Of a DNA stretch of 34,937 nucleotides, positions 1 through 7,092 are shown one piece after another. Below the pieces are notes generated by a model, which saw nothing but the letters and a program-made list of their open reading frames with translations, was not told the origin of the DNA and made no database searches. Within the stretch, counting starts at the first letter, position 1; every line of letters begins with the position of its first letter. Both the position numbers and the translations under genes were made by a program. The stretch is taken from contig CAVHIG010000015.1 in NCBI GenBank assembly GCA_963636105.1, forward strand, positions 1 to 34,937, written 5' to 3'. This DNA comes from CAVHIG01 sp963636105. GTDB taxonomy: Bacteria > Bacillota > Clostridia > Peptostreptococcales > Anaerovoracaceae.

Positions 1-162
1 ACAGCTAACGCCCCAAATCTTCCTTGTAACAAATAATTTGATAAAGTATAGTTTTATAAAAAACTTCTTTTAATACTATCTCGTGTAGAGATTATATACT
101 TTTTTAAATCAGCTGTGAAATGACAGCCTGGCAACACAAAGCTGCTTTCTCTTATTTGAGGA

Positions 163-205
163 TTTATTGTAGTTTTTCGCTTTTCCGGTGAAAATCTACA
201 ATAAA
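163..205. repeat. Long hairpin, TTTATTGTAG arms
   Basis: Positions 163-178 pair with 190-205 with one mismatch in 16 positions and an 11-nt loop. The outer ten bases of each arm (TTTATTGTAG and CTACAATAAA) are perfectly complementary. A related but weaker hairpin with the core ATTGTAGA/TCTACAAT lies at 353-391. No T-run follows directly, so it is not a clean terminator. It could be a protein-binding site or the remnant of a small palindromic element. Confidence 0.6.
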
Positions 206-262
206 TTTTAAAGCCGATGCGTCTATATGCCTCACAAGCTGGAAATTATAGCCTAAAAAATT

Positions 263-280
263 ACATAATTGCAATTATGT
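263..280. repeat. 18-bp perfect palindrome
   Basis: ACATAATTGCAATTATGT is its own reverse complement. It sits between the two TTTATTGTAG-type hairpins. A perfect 18-bp palindrome in an AT-rich spacer may be an operator, but no adjacent gene in the window explains it. Confidence 0.6.
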
Positions 281-352
281 GCAATACATTATATGTAATT
301 CTAACCACAATTATGCCAAAACGGCAAAATATAGATTTTGTATTTTTAAATT

Positions 353-391
353 TATTGTAGATTTTGCAATTTTAGCTGCTTTTCTACAATA
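353..391. repeat. Second hairpin with ATTGTAGA arms
   Basis: ATTGTAGA (354-361) pairs perfectly with TCTACAAT (383-390). A short inner GCA/TGC pairing sits at 366-368 and 377-379. The arms share the core word of the hairpin at 163-205, so the word occurs four times in two inverted pairs. Confidence 0.5.
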
Positions 392-420
392 TTTTTTGTT
401 GAAACATCATACATTTTCAA

Positions 421-516
421 ATACGCAGCGAGGCGTATTCTCTCTGCGGGATAATCTCCAAGTTTTCCATACGCAGCGAGGCCTAAGCTGCCTGAGGGAC
501 CATGTGCAAGTCAATT
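421..516. repeat. Two copies of a 48-bp repeat
   Basis: The 14-base word ATACGCAGCGAGGC occurs at 421-434 and 469-482. The following 28 bases match at about 18 positions, which gives a 48-bp period with two copies. The second copy runs into an inverted repeat, GGGACCA (496-502) with TGGTCCC (517-523). Confidence 0.6.
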
Positions 517-546
517 TGGTCCCGAAGGTAGGTGTAGGCCGAGCCT

Positions 547-690
547 TCGACTCCGGCTTCAGCTTCAGCCCCAGCTTCAGGCTTCAGCTTCAGTTTCAGT
601 TTCAGCCCCAGCTTCAGCTTCTGCCTCAGCCCCAGCTTCAGGCTCAGCTTCAGCCTCATTCCCGGCCCCAGCTTCTGCCTCCGCCTTTTC
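547..690. repeat. Degenerate CTTCAG hexamer array
   Basis: The plus strand shows repeated CTTCAG, CCCCAG and TTTCAG units with occasional changes of phase. Read on the minus strand it encodes the Glu/Ala/Gly-rich tail of the DUF308 protein. The array continues beyond the stop codon at 577-579, so that stop exists only because one unit is out of phase. Slippage would change the tail length. Confidence 0.8.
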
Positions 691-1272
691 CTTGCTAGCC
701 ATCCACTTGTCCCAGGCGCTCAATCTCTTTTTCTTCCTTGTCTTTTTTGTCTCATTTTGCGCAGGCATAAGAATTCCGTAAATCAGCATATTTATGCCAT
801 AAATCATCATCGACACACCTACAATGATAATTACCGTAAAATTGAAAAGCATCGAATTGAAGAAGAAATACACACCGGCTACAGTGCCCAAAATACCCAT
901 GGCCGCCGTAGGTATAAGCTCTTCCCTATCCATCTGATCCCTATGCGTCACCGAAAGCACAATACGCAGCACTCCGGATGTCATCGTCCATGTACCGAAT
1001 ACAAATGGCACAGCGGCATCCGTCGATACCTGATTTGCCAAAATAATTATTCCGAGAAGCACCGAAATAATTGCCTCCGAAAGGAACCATCCGGCTTCCT
1101 TCTTTATCTCCCCAAAGCCAAACATATACGCGCAAAGCCCCGTAAGACCCGCGATGACCGAGATAAGTCCTATAATAAAGGCCACGCTCATAAAGAGCAG
1201 TCCCGAATTTGCAAAACATACTACGCCCGTCCCCATGAGGGCTATTCCTATAACGATCGCTAAAATTCTCAA
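577..1272 (-). CDS. DUF308/HdeD-like membrane protein with Glu/Ala-rich tail
   Basis: The first 165 or so residues of the 231 are strongly hydrophobic with short loops, about six membrane segments, as in the DUF308/HdeD family of small membrane proteins (HdeD is linked to acid resistance in enterobacteria). A basic segment follows (KKTRKKKRLSAWDKW), then a low-complexity tail of Glu, Ala, Gly and Thr from about residue 190, encoded by a hexamer repeat. The start is TTG, preceded at about 10 nt by GGAGG. The tail is unusual for the family and probably cytoplasmic. The substrate or role is unknown. Family assignment is by general pattern, not by catalytic motifs. Confidence 0.7.
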   Translation of the reverse strand: MRILAIVIGIALMGTGVVCFANSGLLFMSVAFIIGLISVIAGLTGLCAYMFGFGEIKKEAGWFLSEAIISVLLGIIILANQVSTDAAVPFVFGTWTMTSGVLRIVLSVTHRDQMDREELIPTAAMGILGTVAGVYFFFNSMLFNFTVIIIVGVSMMIYGINMLIYGILMPAQNETKKTRKKKRLSAWDKWMASKEKAEAEAGAGNEAEAEPEAGAEAEAEAGAETETEAEA

Positions 1273-1608
1273 ATATCCAAATCCTCCATTTCCGCTATTT
1301 TCTATCTGTAAAAATTTGCCCCATCACACTATCCAAAGGGCAAAAATTTCGACGGCGCATATAATCCTTAGCATGAAAAAGACAGCCTGCACCTACTTTT
1401 GATTATACAATATTTTACGTCTTTTTTCCATCGCAAACTTAGCCTTGCGCATGTCTCCCTAGGGTGCGGAAACTCCGCAGTTTCCGCAAAACACGAAGAA
1501 CCCGCAAAAGCCCTCGCGGTTTCCGCAAAACATAAGAAACCCGCAAAACACAAAGAGCCCGCAAGCCCTCGCGGTTTCCGCAAAGGCGAGCCCTTGCGAA
1601 GCAAATTC
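1273..1608. other. Spacer upstream of the DUF308 gene
   Basis: This stretch holds a hairpin (TTTGCCC 1315-1321 with GGGCAAA 1338-1344) that would lie in the DUF308 leader. It also has a good minus-strand -10 box TATAAT (plus-strand 1402-1407) without a recognisable -35 box, and a repeat-rich segment at 1464-1600 carrying four copies of the GCGGAAAC word. No gene is apparent. Confidence 0.6.
1464..1600. repeat. Repeat cluster with four GTTTCCGC/GCGGAAAC copies
   Basis: TGCGGAAACT (1465-1474) and AGTTTCCGCA (1479-1488) form a perfect 10-bp inverted repeat around CCGC. Further GTTTCCGC copies follow at 1519-1526 and 1574-1581, each preceded by CCCTCGCG. Between them are degenerate units of the type CCGCAAAACACAAAGA. 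The cluster lies just beyond the stop codon of the ATP-grasp gene. No T-run follows the hairpin on either strand, so it is not a standard terminator. Confidence 0.7.
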
Positions 1609-2820
1609 CTACTTTGGATAGTACTTCGCGAATTTCTTGAACTGGTTCAAATCGCGCAGCTTGAGATAAATCCACTTTTTCGGCGTCATATCCTTGCTGT
1701 AATAGGTCGAATTGCACACCTTTCCCTCGGCGACAAGCTTCTTGACCTCAGCCACCTTGTCCTTGTCCTTTACATATTTGTATACAACTCCCAGCGGAAC
1801 CACATGCCAGAAATACTTGTCCTTTACAAATTTTGTCGGGATGTCCTTGTGATAGATATAATCGTCCACCACGAGCTTTGCGATATTGTCGCCGCCGCCT
1901 GTCACGCGATAATGGCTCCTGCCCTGGCGGATATTGATTTCAAACATCTTGTACTTGCCGTCGCGATAGTCGTACTTTATATCGCAGTCCGCAAAGCCCT
2001 CGTAGCCGATGTCCTCCATCATGTATTGAATCTTCTTCATGAGCGGCTCGTTGTAATCCACGATGGTCGCGGCGTTATTGCCGATGGCGGTCGGCGTATG
2101 CTCCTCCAAAAGCACGTTGCCGAAGTTCATGAGCTTGACCTTATGGTCGCTGCCCACATAGAGCTGCAGGTCGTAGATGGAAGCATCATCCCCGGGTACC
2201 ATATCCTGGATAATCATGTGATCGTCGTAGCCGTTTGCATAGATCAGCTTGAGCGTGTCGACGAGCTCTTCCTTGCTGTTTATGAAGTAGGCCTTGTGGA
2301 AACCTTCGAATTTGTGCTTGTGGTACTTTACGCTGTCCGAGGCCTTGAGCACTACCGGGTAGCCGAAGTCGATTTCAAAGTCGAAATTCATCTCAGGGGT
2401 GTATATAAACGTCTTCGCGTAGTCGAGTCCGTATTTTTCGCAAAGCCCGTAGAAGGTCTCCTTGAGCGTGATATTGTCGAGTACAGGCTTATCAGAATAA
2501 GGCACTACAAATTTTTCCTTGAGTCTGTCCTTGTTTTCTACGATGAGGCGCACATAGTGATCCGCGCAGCCCATCAGGATAAGCCTTTTGTCCTTGCCGT
2601 ATTCCTCGTAGATGTCGTCCATTGTCTTTAGAAATACGTCGGTGCTGTCGAGCTCCTTTTCTTCCTTGTACATGAGGATTTTGGATTCGGCCGTGATGCC
2701 GCCCCTTCCTCTGGCTACCATAAGGGATTTTATCCCATAGGCCTCGTGAAAGGCCCTCGCCATGCTGTACACATTTATGTCACTTGCCAGCAATACCGGC
2801 AAAAAATCAACCTTTTCCAT
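1609..2820 (-). CDS. ATP-grasp ligase, D-aspartate ligase-like (Aslfm family)
   Basis: The sequence resembles, as I recall it, the Enterococcus faecium D-aspartate ligase Aslfm. Shared features are an N-terminal segment with VLLASDINVYSMARAF, a mid-protein IIQDMVPGDD, and a late MFEINIRQGRSHY that carries the metal-binding Glu and Asn of the ATP-grasp fold. Aslfm attaches D-aspartate to the peptidoglycan precursor to build the cross-bridge. I chose the ATG at 2820 because AGGAGG lies just upstream of it; an upstream ATG at 2850 in frame has no such site. The product is 403 residues, close to the family's usual length. A glutamate racemase lies about 5 kb away, but no aspartate racemase is visible. 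The acceptor and amino acid substrate are inferred, and other ATP-grasp carboxylate-amine ligases are possible. Confidence 0.65.
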   Translation of the reverse strand: MEKVDFLPVLLASDINVYSMARAFHEAYGIKSLMVARGRGGITAESKILMYKEEKELDSTDVFLKTMDDIYEEYGKDKRLILMGCADHYVRLIVENKDRLKEKFVVPYSDKPVLDNITLKETFYGLCEKYGLDYAKTFIYTPEMNFDFEIDFGYPVVLKASDSVKYHKHKFEGFHKAYFINSKEELVDTLKLIYANGYDDHMIIQDMVPGDDASIYDLQLYVGSDHKVKLMNFGNVLLEEHTPTAIGNNAATIVDYNEPLMKKIQYMMEDIGYEGFADCDIKYDYRDGKYKMFEINIRQGRSHYRVTGGGDNIAKLVVDDYIYHKDIPTKFVKDKYFWHVVPLGVVYKYVKDKDKVAEVKKLVAEGKVCNSTYYSKDMTPKKWIYLKLRDLNQFKKFAKYYPK

Positions 2821-2850
2821 ATATTTCCTCCTGCTTTTATTTTTTGTCAT

Positions 2851-2989
2851 CTGTTTTGTCTCTTTTTATACTCTACCATATTTTCACAGCATTGTCATTT
2901 GCTTTTCGGCCCCGCCGAAAAGCTTCCTTTCACTGACTGCTACTCACTGACTGCTTACAGCTCTATTCAGCGGACTACGGTATGCAATC
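2851..2989. repeat. Spacer with GCTTTTCGGC hairpin and short direct repeats
   Basis: GCTTTTCGGC (2901-2910) and GCCGAAAAGC (2914-2923) form a perfect 10-bp hairpin with a CCC loop, followed by TTCC. A very similar hairpin in the opposite orientation lies at 34008-34032. Next to it TCACTGACTGCT occurs twice in tandem (about 2929-2955). The spacer separates the hydrolase gene from the ATP-grasp gene. Confidence 0.6.
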
Positions 2990-3895
2990 TCAGTCTGCTG
3001 TCTGCTCCTTTATAAACATCTCAATGGTTGCCTTCGCGTTCACCAAAAACGCCTGCTTCGGCTGCCCACGGCCAAGCTTCTCGCTCCAATATTTCTCTTC
3101 AAAGGCCGCAAGAAGCTCTTCCCTCGTAAGCCCCTGCTTTATAAGGCCGCAGAGGAAACTGCGCAGCTTCCCGGCCGTTTCCGCGTACAGGTCAAAATAG
3201 CGCGGACTCACTTCCTCCGGAATGAGACCGTAATGAGGCGATATCAATCTGCTCGCGCCATAGCTTTTGCACTTTTCAGCAGACTGCATAGAAGCCTTAT
3301 ATCCCTTGAGAATGGAAGTATTCACGGTATTTTCGTTTACAAATACGCCCGTGCTCTCGCTTAGAAACATGATTTTTTGCGGTTCGAGCACATATGTAAG
3401 CGAACAGTCCGTGTGACCCTTGGTCTCAAGGACGTAAAAATATTTATCGCCAAGCTCAATTTTGTCGCCCTCTGCAACTACCTTGTCCACGGAAAAGCCC
3501 TCCGCAAGTATCGGCTTCTTCGAATCAGAATAGAGATCTCTGGCAACCGTGCCAAGCTCTTCCATAAGCTTTACCGCGTTTGGCCTTGCGAAAACGTCCT
3601 TTGTCTTCTGCGCGCCGCAGACTACCGCCTCAGGCCAGCGCTTCTTTATATATGGAAGTCCGCCTATATGATCATAGTGCGAATGGCTCAAAAGTATGTA
3701 ATCAAGCCCGGTTCTTCCGTGCTTTTCCAATGCTTTTTCGATATTGTCCACTGCCTTTTCCGCGCAAAATGCCATACCGCAGTCGTGAAGCGCGGTTTTT
3801 TCGCTGCCGAATACCAGCATTGTGTCCCCGCCTGCTCCCGCAGTCACATATTCAATGTATTCAGGAAAATCAAATCGTTTTTCCACTTTGTCCAT
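2990..3895 (-). CDS. Metallo-beta-lactamase-fold hydrolase
   Basis: The 301-residue product has the signature metal-binding motif HSHYDHIGG (His71, His73, Asp75, His76), a third metal His at about 161 in ETKGHTD, and a late His at about 221 in SPHYG. The bridging position that is usually Asp appears as Glu180 in FLSEST, which marks a variant of the fold. Such proteins hydrolyse thioesters, lactones, phosphodiesters or other substrates, and the substrate cannot be named here. A GAAAGGG ribosome binding site precedes the ATG. A copy of the GTTTCCGC word (3177-3184) encodes part of the AETAG segment. Confidence 0.85.
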   Translation of the reverse strand: MDKVEKRFDFPEYIEYVTAGAGGDTMLVFGSEKTALHDCGMAFCAEKAVDNIEKALEKHGRTGLDYILLSHSHYDHIGGLPYIKKRWPEAVVCGAQKTKDVFARPNAVKLMEELGTVARDLYSDSKKPILAEGFSVDKVVAEGDKIELGDKYFYVLETKGHTDCSLTYVLEPQKIMFLSESTGVFVNENTVNTSILKGYKASMQSAEKCKSYGASRLISPHYGLIPEEVSPRYFDLYAETAGKLRSFLCGLIKQGLTREELLAAFEEKYWSEKLGRGQPKQAFLVNAKATIEMFIKEQTAD

Positions 3896-4003
3896 TTTTT
3901 CCCTTTCTTGTTATTTTATATTTTATCGTCATATTTGGCTTATATGTACATTTTAATAAATCTGTTACTTATACATTTAAAACTACCTTTGAAGCTTTGG
4001 GGC

Positions 4004-5068
4004 TCACTGCTGCCTTTTACCAAACACGCACACCCTAAAGAAATTCACCACAACCATAATCAAAACAGCTATGCCCAGATAGCCTTCAATAGGGAACATA
4101 TACGCCACAACATTGCTGAAGCCGACCAGGCCGAAGGCAAAACCGATCCATGCACATACTATTATAATCCATTTTTTCTTTGGTGTGTCCTTCAATTTCG
4201 TCGTAAAGCCGTAATAATTGCTTGTAGTCGCCGCATAGATCGCGCACATCAAAGTAATCGTATATAAAATATTTACAGGTCCGGATATTCTGGCAGATAA
4301 TCCCAGCATCGGCATATCCACAGAGTTTGAAAAGCTCGCGTCCTTGAGCATGGCAGATACAAGTATAAATGCCAAAAATGCCAGAAATACGCCGCCCAGA
4401 ACCGAACCTGCGACAGCCTGCCTGTCTCCCTTCGCATTTACCGACGCCGTTGCCACTATGGGCACTATCCCCAGCAAATTGAAGCTGAGATAAAGCAAAG
4501 CCGCCAAATACCAGCTCGGAGTAAGCGCGCTCGGTTCTATCTGCGATGTATCACCGCTTCCTGTGATATCAGAACAAATTATCAAAAGGCAGGAGCCTAC
4601 CACTATCACTACAAGTATCGGCATGACAAAGCGAAAGACTCGCGAAACTCTTTCAAAATCGCCGAGCACCGTAATTATAGCCAGGACAACGATGATTATA
4701 CCGCCGATTATGCGACTTATTCCAAATTGCTGTTTTACAAGGGCTCCGGCCGCGGAGGTCATCGTGATAAGCACCGTAAAAAGCATAAATGCCATAAAAT
4801 ATCCCACGGCCTCTGTCATAAGGCGATTTCCGCCGGGCACGATGACGCGTCCCATGTCGTTTGTGCCGAGTGTCCTCGCGATTTTGCTGGTCATGAAGCC
4901 TACTGCTATAAGAAGCAGTCCCACAAGCAGCACTCCTATATAGGCCTGTTCGCCAAAGACGCCAAAAAATTGCCAGATTTCCCTGCCAGAAGCAAAGCCG
5001 GCACCCATTATAGCCCCGACATACATGAGGGCTACCCTGAGTGTGCCGAGTTCTTCCTTTTTTTTCAT
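4004..5068 (-). CDS. YkvI-like multi-pass membrane transporter
   Basis: The 354-residue product is almost wholly hydrophobic with about ten membrane segments. It opens with VGAIMGAGFASGREIWQFF, typical of the YkvI family within the APC/LeuT-fold transporters. This glycine-rich break in the first helix usually forms part of the substrate site. The substrate is unknown. The gene stands alone, followed by the MBL-fold hydrolase on the same strand. The ribosome binding site is weak (GAGAAAG). The upstream DNA is a CT-rich simple repeat that ends in an assembly gap, so the promoter cannot be seen. Confidence 0.8.
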   Translation of the reverse strand: MKKKEELGTLRVALMYVGAIMGAGFASGREIWQFFGVFGEQAYIGVLLVGLLLIAVGFMTSKIARTLGTNDMGRVIVPGGNRLMTEAVGYFMAFMLFTVLITMTSAAGALVKQQFGISRIIGGIIIVVLAIITVLGDFERVSRVFRFVMPILVVIVVGSCLLIICSDITGSGDTSQIEPSALTPSWYLAALLYLSFNLLGIVPIVATASVNAKGDRQAVAGSVLGGVFLAFLAFILVSAMLKDASFSNSVDMPMLGLSARISGPVNILYTITLMCAIYAATTSNYYGFTTKLKDTPKKKWIIIVCAWIGFAFGLVGFSNVVAYMFPIEGYLGIAVLIMVVVNFFRVCVFGKRQQ

Positions 5069-5396
5069 TTTTTAACTTTCTCTTTCTCTATACTTTCTCT
5101 GTTATCTCTATCTCTGCTATCTCTGTNNNNNNNNNNNNNNNNNNNNNNNNNNNNNNNNNNNNNNNNNNNNNNNNNNNNNNNNNNNNNNNNNNNNNNNNNN
5201 NNNNNNNNNNNNNNNNNNNNNNNNNNNNNNNNNNNNNNNNNNNNNNNNNNNNNNNNNNNNNNNNNNNNNNNNNNNNATGTTCATGCCCATGTCTATGCCT
5301 ATTTTATCTGTTCAGACGCAAAAGGATATCTTTCGACCCTTATGGATGCGACTTGACTCCACAAAAAGTATTCTGCCCACCATTTTCCCGATCCGG
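5069..5396. other. Spacer with assembly gap (N at 5127-5276)
   Basis: The left side is a CT-rich stretch with repeated CTATCTCTG-type words, which probably caused the assembly break. Positions 5127-5276 are unknown. The 120 bases on the right hold no supportable gene. Any promoter of the YkvI-like gene is likely inside or next to the gap. Confidence 0.7.
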
Positions 5397-6323
5397 CTAG
5401 GCCTGAGATTTATATTCCCGGTACTCTCCCACCGAGAAAATCACAAGGCCGATCCAGATAATCGCAAAGGCCACAAATTGAATCGCGTCAAACGGCTCCT
5501 TGAAAAGATATATACCTATGATAAGCGCAAGCGTCGGACTCAAATACTCAGTAAGCCCCAGCGTAAACAGCGGAATCTTGTTTGCCGCCGAGGAAAAGAG
5601 CCCCAGCGGAAATGCCGTAAAAAGCCCGCAAAGCATCATAAGCCAATACTTATACGACTCCTCCACGCCCAGCGCGCCCTGGCCGTTTGCCTCCAAATAT
5701 ATGATCACAGCAAGCGCGATCGGCGCCAAAAACATCGTCTCATATAGGAGTGACAGGAGCGCCGGCATCTGATAATTCTTCTTCACAGCCGCATAAGACG
5801 AGAAGGAGATCGCCAGACCGAGCGCTATAAACGGCGCCTGCCCATAGCCGATGAGCATCACCATAAGTCCGATAAGTCCCAAAACAAGCGCAAAAACCTT
5901 CGAGCCTGTAAGCTTTTCCTTGAAAATTATCACTCCAAAGATGCATACCATAAGCGGCTCCAGATAATATCCTATACAGGTCTGAATTACAAAATCCGCA
6001 TTTACCGCCCAGATATACAGGCTCCAGTTGAAAGTAATCAAAAGCCCCGCCAGAAAATATCTCAGCTTTACGCCCTTTTGGCGAAGCGGCGCCTTGATAG
6101 CCTCCCAGCCATGCACATAAAGCGCCGCCGCAAAGCAAACTATAGCCACCAGCAATATCCTATAAAAAATGATGACTGCCGAATCGATTGGCCTCAGCAA
6201 ATGCCAATAAATCGGCATTATGCCCCAAAACCCGGAGCAGCCCAGCGCCGATATCAGCCCGCTTTTATATTTCCTACGTTCCTCCGAACTGGCGAGCATA
6301 TCGCTATTTCTATTTTCTTCCAT
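5397..6323 (-). CDS. rarD: RarD-like EamA-family transporter
   Basis: The 308-residue membrane protein has about ten hydrophobic segments arranged as two EamA halves. The segment GFWGIMPIYWHLL near residue 33, the LITFNWSLYIWAVN block near 95-108 and the YYLEPLM block are typical of the RarD subfamily of drug/metabolite transporters. RarD was named for chloramphenicol sensitivity in Pseudomonas; the natural substrate is not established. It lies downstream of the acidic hypothetical gene on the same strand, separated by a spacer with a 19-bp direct repeat. The ribosome binding site is weak (TTGGTG). Confidence 0.85.
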   Translation of the reverse strand: MEENRNSDMLASSEERRKYKSGLISALGCSGFWGIMPIYWHLLRPIDSAVIIFYRILLVAIVCFAAALYVHGWEAIKAPLRQKGVKLRYFLAGLLITFNWSLYIWAVNADFVIQTCIGYYLEPLMVCIFGVIIFKEKLTGSKVFALVLGLIGLMVMLIGYGQAPFIALGLAISFSSYAAVKKNYQMPALLSLLYETMFLAPIALAVIIYLEANGQGALGVEESYKYWLMMLCGLFTAFPLGLFSSAANKIPLFTLGLTEYLSPTLALIIGIYLFKEPFDAIQFVAFAIIWIGLVIFSVGEYREYKSQA

Positions 6324-6380
6324 TTTTCACCAAACTTTCTATATTCTATATTATACTTTTACAAATCAGCTGTTCGCTGC

Positions 6381-6418
6381 TGGTTTCGCAGGTAGCTGTT
6401 GGTTTCGCAGGTAGCTGT
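6381..6418. repeat. 19-bp direct repeat, two copies
   Basis: TGGTTTCGCAGGTAGCTGT occurs at 6381-6399 and again at 6400-6418 without a gap, just beyond the stop codon of the acidic hypothetical gene. The phrase TAGGCCGAGC that follows also occurs near 535-545. These short tandem repeats resemble the other spacer repeats of the window. Confidence 0.85.
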
Positions 6419-6426
6419 AGGCCGAG

Positions 6427-7014
6427 CTATTCCTCCCTTTGCTTCCAATAGTCATCCGGCACATAGGCCTCCTCATCCGGGATTTCGTCCGCATATTCCT
6501 CATCCACCATATCACCCATCGACACGATGTACTCATCAAGAGGATATTCCAAAACATTCCCAAAATCGTAAGTATATTCCTTTTTATCAAACTTTGCGCA
6601 TCTATGTGTGGCTATAGCGTCCGCTACCGAAAGCTCCCTTTTTTCTCCGCTGCCCAGCTCCTCGCAGCCCACCTTGCTCTCTAAAACATACCAATTCCTA
6701 AAACGCGCAAGCTCCTCGCTCAAAAGCACAAGATTGTTTTCCTCATCCGCGTTCTTTGCAAGTCCCACAAGCGAGGCCTTTATCGTATGCAAAAGCGTAT
6801 AGAGATCCACCGCGTCATCCGGCAGATTCTCCAAAAGGTCATCAAAATAATTTGCGACAAGGCCCGCAAAGACCTTCATATCGACCCCCGACAGCAAGGC
6901 GTAAAGCGCCTCAAGCGAGACATCCTCCGCCGTTTCCGCAAGGTCCGCGAAATTCTCAAAATACTCAAATTCTTCGGCGCTGTCTATATCCAAAAGCGCA
7001 AGCAATTCTTCCAT
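6427..7014 (-). CDS. Acidic hypothetical protein
   Basis: I do not recognise this protein. The start at 7014 is preceded by GAAAGGAAG at a good distance, giving 195 residues; an in-frame ATG at 7074 lacks such a site. The protein is very acidic with no signal peptide or membrane segment. It looks helical in the first 100 residues (many Leu and Ala with Glu and Asp) and ends in a Glu/Asp/Tyr-rich tail. A GTTTCCGC copy (6932-6939) encodes the AETAE segment near residue 26. It follows the glutamate racemase gene by 78 bp and may be cotranscribed with it. The function is unknown. Confidence 0.65.
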   Translation of the reverse strand: MEELLALLDIDSAEEFEYFENFADLAETAEDVSLEALYALLSGVDMKVFAGLVANYFDDLLENLPDDAVDLYTLLHTIKASLVGLAKNADEENNLVLLSEELARFRNWYVLESKVGCEELGSGEKRELSVADAIATHRCAKFDKKEYTYDFGNVLEYPLDEYIVSMGDMVDEEYADEIPDEEAYVPDDYWKQREE

Positions 7015-7092
7015 AAATCTTCCTTTCTCCCGCAAAAGCCTGCCGCAAAACGCGGGGCGCGCGGCGGTTTTCAAAGCAAATTCCGTCTAAAT

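Larger units (their letters stand above)
1..576. other. AT-rich spacer without a convincing gene
   Basis: I see no supportable coding region here. The open frame on the plus strand from 279 has no ribosome binding site and reads through repeats, so I discard it. The stretch holds two hairpins built on the word TTTATTGTAG or ATTGTAG, an 18-bp perfect palindrome at 263-280, two copies of a 48-bp repeat (421-516), a hairpin at 496-523, and the start of the CTTCAG-type repeat that runs into the DUF308 gene. What lies left of the window is unknown, so part of this may be the flank of a neighbouring gene. Confidence 0.6.

Noticed and set aside
127..152. TGGCAAC followed by CTGC as a second sigma-54 promoter.
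   Set aside because: The spacing and the -12 element do not fit the consensus.
351..366. TTGTAGAT resembles the 3' end of Cas12a direct repeats.
   Set aside because: The 5' half of the repeat (TCTAC stem) is missing at the right distance, there is no regular spacing, and no cas gene is visible.
480..530. GAGGGACC and GGTCCC suggested a T-box-like leader.
   Set aside because: No T-box core sequence, specifier stem or terminator/antiterminator pair is visible, and the downstream gene is on the other strand.
1399..2631. Long plus-strand open frame opposite the ATP-grasp gene.
   Set aside because: It is antisense to a gene with clear family motifs and a strong ribosome binding site, and its own composition matches no family.
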